DNA of 8,710 bases from Lachnospiraceae bacterium (GTDB taxonomy: Bacteria > Bacillota_A > Clostridia > Lachnospirales > Lachnospiraceae), in assembly GCA_017958935.1 (NCBI GenBank), contig JAGDBR010000323.1, forward strand, positions 1-8,710. The letters are read 5' to 3'. Position 1 is the stretch's first letter, and the number at the start of each line of letters is the position of its first letter. The position numbers and the translations under genes were made by a program. Shown here in pieces: positions 6,703-8,710 of this stretch. The notes below the pieces were generated by a model, which did not search any database, had not been told where the DNA came from, and worked only from the letters and a program-made list of their open reading frames with translations.

Positions 6703-7479
6703 GTGAAGAACGCGGACGAAAACACGCTGAATAACAGGCCGGAGAATCCGCCTGCGGGCGGCCCGGAAACAGAAGGGCTTTTAGGGAAAAACGCCCCGGG
6801 GAAAGCTGTTTTTTCGGCAGAGGCGGTGTTGGAGGAGCGGGAAAACGTTTTCGCAACCTTTTATACCCTGCTGACCGAGAAAAACAAGGTCATGAACCTG
6901 ACGGCGATCACGGAGAAGGATGAGGTCCGGGTGAAGCATTTCGAGGATTCCCTGATGCTGCTCTCCTACGACCGGGATTTCGAGACGCTGATCGACGTCG
7001 GGACCGGCGCCGGTTTTCCCGGTGTTCCGCTCGCGATCGCGCGGCCGGACGTCCGGGTGCTGCTGCTCGACTCGCTCCGGAAGCGGATCGGTTTCCTGGA
7101 CGAGGTCTGCGCCGCGCTGCCGCTGCCGAACGCGGCGACGGAGCATAACCGCGCCGAGGACGCCGTGAAGGCGCATCGCGAGACCTTTGACCGCGCGGTC
7201 TCCCGCGCGGTGGCGAACCTTTCGACGCTGTCGGAGTATTGCCTGCCGTTCGTGAAGGTCGGCGGGTATTTTGTCGCTTATAAGAGCGGAAACGTCGCGG
7301 AGGAAGTGGAGGCCGCCCAAAATGCGGTCCGCCGCCTGGGCGGCGAGATCGAACGGATCGAGACCTACCGCCTTTCGAACGGCGATCCGCGGTCGCTCAT
7401 CTTCATCCGGAAGATCGCGCCGACGCCGAAAAAGTACCCGCGGAAAGCGGGCACGCCGCAGAAAGACCCGCTGAGGTAA
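6703..7479 (+). CDS. rsmG: 16S rRNA (guanine527-N7)-methyltransferase RsmG
   Basis: RsmG (GidB) transfers a methyl group from S-adenosylmethionine to N7 of G527 in 16S rRNA; in other bacteria its loss gives low-level streptomycin resistance. The 258-residue product contains MNLTAI (64-69) and HFEDSL (79-84), the SAM-binding LIDVGTGAGFPG (96-107), DSLRKR (123-128) and RAVSRAVANL (164-173). It ends in the family-typical TPKKYPRKAGTPQKDPL. The GTG at 6703 is chosen because TGAGG (6693-6697), overlapping the mnmG stop, lies 5 nt upstream. This start gives a low-complexity extension of about 35 residues (Asn/Pro/Gly-rich) beyond the usual N-terminus, so a later start cannot be excluded. Its last eight codons and stop form the first unit of the 36-bp repeat. 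It follows mnmG by 7 nt. Confidence 0.95.
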   Translation: MKNADENTLNNRPENPPAGGPETEGLLGKNAPGKAVFSAEAVLEERENVFATFYTLLTEKNKVMNLTAITEKDEVRVKHFEDSLMLLSYDRDFETLIDVGTGAGFPGVPLAIARPDVRVLLLDSLRKRIGFLDEVCAALPLPNAATEHNRAEDAVKAHRETFDRAVSRAVANLSTLSEYCLPFVKVGGYFVAYKSGNVAEEVEAAQNAVRRLGGEIERIETYRLSNGDPRSLIFIRKIAPTPKKYPRKAGTPQKDPLR

Positions 7480-7485
7480 GATCCC

Positions 7486-7515
7486 ATGACGGCGCAGAAA
7501 GACCCGCTGAGGTAA
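7486..7515 (+). other. Mini-ORF 1 in the 36-bp repeats (9 codons)
   Basis: ATG at 7486 follows GAGG (7473-7476) at 9 nt and encodes MTAQKDPLR before TAA at 7513-7515. It repeats the C-terminus of RsmG. It is probably a by-product of duplication. It may nevertheless be translated and carry ribosomes toward the downstream start. Confidence 0.25.
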
Positions 7516-7521
7516 GGTCTC

Positions 7522-7587
7522 ATGACACAGCAGAAAGACCCGCTGAGGAAAGAGCCGGTGACGCCGCAGAAAGACCCCATGAGGTAA
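7522..7587 (+). other. Mini-ORF 2 in the 36-bp repeats (21 codons)
   Basis: ATG at 7522 is preceded by GAGG (7509-7512) and opens a 21-residue frame that begins MTQQKDPLRKEPV and ends QKDPMR at TAA 7585-7587. It spans two repeat units because the third unit lacks its stop. Translation is possible but unproven. Confidence 0.25.
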
Positions 7588-7593
7588 GATCCC

Positions 7594-8268
7594 ATGACGA
7601 TGCTGACGCGCGAGGACGCGCTGAAATACGCCCTCTCCTTCCCCGACACCTATCAGGACGCCCCGTTCCACGACGACCGGTGGCAGCTGGTGCGCGTGAA
7701 GGAGACCGGAAAGACGTTCCTGCTCACTTTCGAAAAGAACGGGCATATCTGGCTGGACGTGAAGGTCCGCCCCGAGTGGCGGGACTTCTGGCGGCAGACG
7801 TACGCGTCCGTGATCCCGGGCTATCATTTGAATAAGGAACACTGGAGCACGATCATCCTCGACGGCACGGTGCCGGACAAGGACATCCGCATGATGATCG
7901 CGGAGAGCTACGATCTCGTGACGAATACGCCGACGAAGCGGATCTATGAAGCCGTGCGGCAGATCCCCGCGAGGCACGTCGCGACTTATCAGGACGTTGC
8001 ACGGCTGGCCGGGAATCCGCGGATGAGCCGTGCAGTCGGCAATGCATTGCACAAAAATCCGGACCCCGAGGGCACGCCCTGCTTCCGCGTCGTGAATGCG
8101 AAGGGCGAGCTGGCCGGCGCATTTGCGTTCGGCGGACCGGGCGTGCAGGCAAACCGCCTGCGCGAGGACGGCGTCGAGGTCGTGAACGGAAAAGTCGATT
8201 TAAAGCGGTTCGGGATCACGCTTTCAGAGGACCCGGACGGCCGGGTGTATATCGTGGATGAAGGGTGA
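7594..8268 (+). CDS. MmcQ/YjbR domain fused to an MGMT/alkyltransferase-like domain
   Basis: The 224-residue product joins two domains. Residues 1 to about 110 resemble the MmcQ/YjbR family (CyaY-like fold; LTREDALKYALSFPDTYQDAPF near the N-terminus, WLDVKVRPE at 53-61, PGYHLNKEHWSTI at 75-87). Residues about 114-207 resemble the DNA-binding domain of O6-alkylguanine-DNA alkyltransferases: IYEAVRQIPARHVATYQDVARLAG (117-140), SRAVGNALHKNP (145-156, with Arg146 as the likely base-flipping finger) and PCFRVV (162-167). The acceptor Cys163 is present, but the catalytic His of PCHRV is Phe164, so transfer may be weak or absent and the protein may instead sense or flag alkylated bases. Start ATG 7594 has GAGG at 7581-7584; ATG 7600 is possible. 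It probably acts on cytoplasmic DNA. The domain calls are from motifs only. Confidence 0.82.
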   Translation: MTMLTREDALKYALSFPDTYQDAPFHDDRWQLVRVKETGKTFLLTFEKNGHIWLDVKVRPEWRDFWRQTYASVIPGYHLNKEHWSTIILDGTVPDKDIRMMIAESYDLVTNTPTKRIYEAVRQIPARHVATYQDVARLAGNPRMSRAVGNALHKNPDPEGTPCFRVVNAKGELAGAFAFGGPGVQANRLREDGVEVVNGKVDLKRFGITLSEDPDGRVYIVDEG

Positions 8269-8449
8269 GCGTCCGGCCCGGCGGAGGGAAAGCGCCGTCG
8301 TCTGGTGAAGAGACAAGTGTTTGACTTGTCGGGAGGCAGGCGCTTCGGTCTGCCGGAGGGCAAGCGCCATCGCCCGGTGAAGAGAATTGAGTTTGACCCG
8401 GCGGAAGGAAGAAGCTTTGGTCTGCCAAGGGCAGATGGATCGGATCATG
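8258..8449 (+). repeat. 24-bp degenerate tandem repeat with 72-bp higher-order period
   Basis: Seven to eight 24-nt units can be laid end to end from about 8258 to 8449. The clearest copies are the two 72-bp blocks 8276-8347 and 8348-8419; their first 50 nt match at about 39 positions without gaps. Within them, units at 8282, 8330, 8354 and 8402 share a CGG-rich start and a GCGC or GCTT core. The array begins at the last codons of the fusion gene (DEG then TGA) and ends at the next ATG. Read in the fusion gene's frame after its stop it stays open for 66 codons to TGA 8467-8469 and gives octapeptides such as AEGKRRRL, PEGKRHRP and AEGRSFGL. It looks like a minisatellite; coding is unproven. 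It fills almost the whole 178-nt gap. Confidence 0.8.
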
Positions 8450-8710
8450 AAAAAAGCAGTTATATTTGATATGGACGGCACGATCCTGGACACGCTCGAG
8501 GATCTGGCGGACAGCATGAACCATGTGCTGAAGCAGTACGGCTGCCCGGAGCGCACGACGGACGAGCTCCGGCGTTTCGTGGGGAACGGCATCCGGAAGC
8601 TCGTGGAGCGCGCGGCACCGGCCGGGACGGTGGATGAACTGACCGGACAGATGTATGCGTCGATGCTCTCCTACTACCGGGCGCATTGCCAGGTGAAGAC
8701 CAGGCCGTAC
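8447..8710 (+). CDS. HAD-superfamily hydrolase, phosphoglycolate phosphatase-like (partial)
   Basis: The first 88 codons of a HAD phosphatase are present and the gene runs out of the window. The product starts MKKAVIFDMDGTILDTLEDL, the motif I sequence DxDGT with nucleophile Asp8 and general acid/base Asp10. LRRFVGNGIRKLVERA (41-56) is typical of the helical cap of Gph-type phosphoglycolate phosphatases, as is the TRPY that ends the window and normally leads into PG(I/V). It probably dephosphorylates 2-phosphoglycolate or another small phosphate ester in the cytoplasm; substrate cannot be told from sequence. Motifs II to IV are outside the window. The ribosome binding site is poor (at best GATGGA at 8434-8439), and the upstream sequence is the tail of the 24-bp repeat. 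Confidence 0.9.
   Translation, partial: MKKAVIFDMDGTILDTLEDLADSMNHVLKQYGCPERTTDELRRFVGNGIRKLVERAAPAGTVDELTGQMYASMLSYYRAHCQVKTRPY

Larger units (their letters stand above)
7453..7596 (+). repeat. Four tandem 36-bp repeats across the rsmG / fusion-gene junction
   Basis: Units lie at 7453-7488, 7489-7524, 7525-7560 and 7561-7596 with no insertions or deletions. Units 1, 2 and 4 each hold, in the rsmG frame, codons for QKDP-(L/M)-R, a TAA stop, GAGGTAAG as ribosome binding site, and an ATG as last codon. Unit 3 has lost its stop (TAA to AAA) and its ATG is GTG. The first unit is the real rsmG end and the last ATG (7594) is the real start of the next gene, so the gene junction itself seems to have been amplified. 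Period 36 keeps the frame, and rsmG and the next gene are in the same frame. Confidence 0.93.

Noticed and set aside
5133..6725. Minus-strand open frame of 530 codons opposite mnmG
   Set aside because: It is a shadow of the mnmG codon pattern with Arg/Val/Leu-rich composition and no motif.
7453..7596. 36-bp repeats as a CRISPR array
   Set aside because: The units are directly contiguous with no unique spacers, overlap coding sequence, and no cas gene is present.
6781..8052. Minus-strand open frame of 423 codons opposite rsmG and the fusion gene
   Set aside because: It is antisense to two recognised genes. Its internal peptide repeats are only the 36-bp DNA repeat read backwards.
8216..8686. 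Minus-strand frames with octapeptide repeats (two overlapping frames)
   Set aside because: A 24-bp repeat gives octapeptides in every frame. Both frames run antisense into the HAD gene and no start signal supports them, so the plus-strand reading is only slightly better and is kept as a hypothesis.

Overview
The window reads as a piece of a high-GC Clostridia (Bacillota) chromosome next to its replication origin. The gene order rpmH, rnpA, yidD, yidC, jag (khpB), mnmE, mnmG, rsmG, all on the + strand, is the classical block beside oriC in Firmicutes, where dnaA is normally divergent, here beyond the left edge. Several protein details (the RHR form of the RnpA motif, a YidC with a long insertion between its second and third membrane segments, a Jag with a Lys/Ala/Glu linker) suggest a Lachnospiraceae-like Clostridium. 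That placement is inference from memory of the families, not from a search.

Layout. Positions 1-360 hold no convincing gene but look like the edge of oriC: four tandem 11-bp units resembling DnaA boxes (155-198), two more single copies, and a possible leftward promoter (66-95). A near-consensus promoter (361-389) drives rpmH (450-587), which ends in a terminator overlapping its own stop codon. Then come rnpA (TTG start, 676-1023), yidD (1020-1235), yidC (1251-2564) and jag (2566-3444), tightly packed, closed by a strong intrinsic terminator (3455-3482). mnmE (3490-4845), mnmG (4869-6695), rsmG (6703-7479), an MmcQ/YjbR-MGMT fusion (7594-8268) and the start of a HAD-family phosphoglycolate phosphatase-like gene (8447 to the window end) follow in the same direction.

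How the genes work together. The first group is RNA and membrane biogenesis: ribosomal protein L34, the protein of RNase P, YidD/YidC membrane insertion and the RNA-binding protein Jag. The second is tRNA and rRNA modification: MnmE-MnmG make the wobble-uridine 5-carboxymethylaminomethyl group and RsmG methylates 16S rRNA. The tail is less canonical: a probable DNA alkylation repair or sensing protein and a small-molecule phosphatase.

The unusual parts are: (1) an in-frame amber codon at position 64 of mnmG, where the family has a conserved Glu; (2) four perfect-length 36-bp tandem repeats at the rsmG/fusion-gene junction, each unit carrying the end of one reading frame, a Shine-Dalgarno-like stretch and a start codon; (3) a second tandem repeat, 24 bp organised as 72 bp, that begins at the 3' end of the fusion gene and continues its frame past the stop codon as octapeptides; (4) the fusion protein itself, whose MGMT-like active site reads PCFRV instead of PCHRV. 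I see no convincing new multi-gene system; the two gene-junction repeats and the mnmG amber codon are the best leads.
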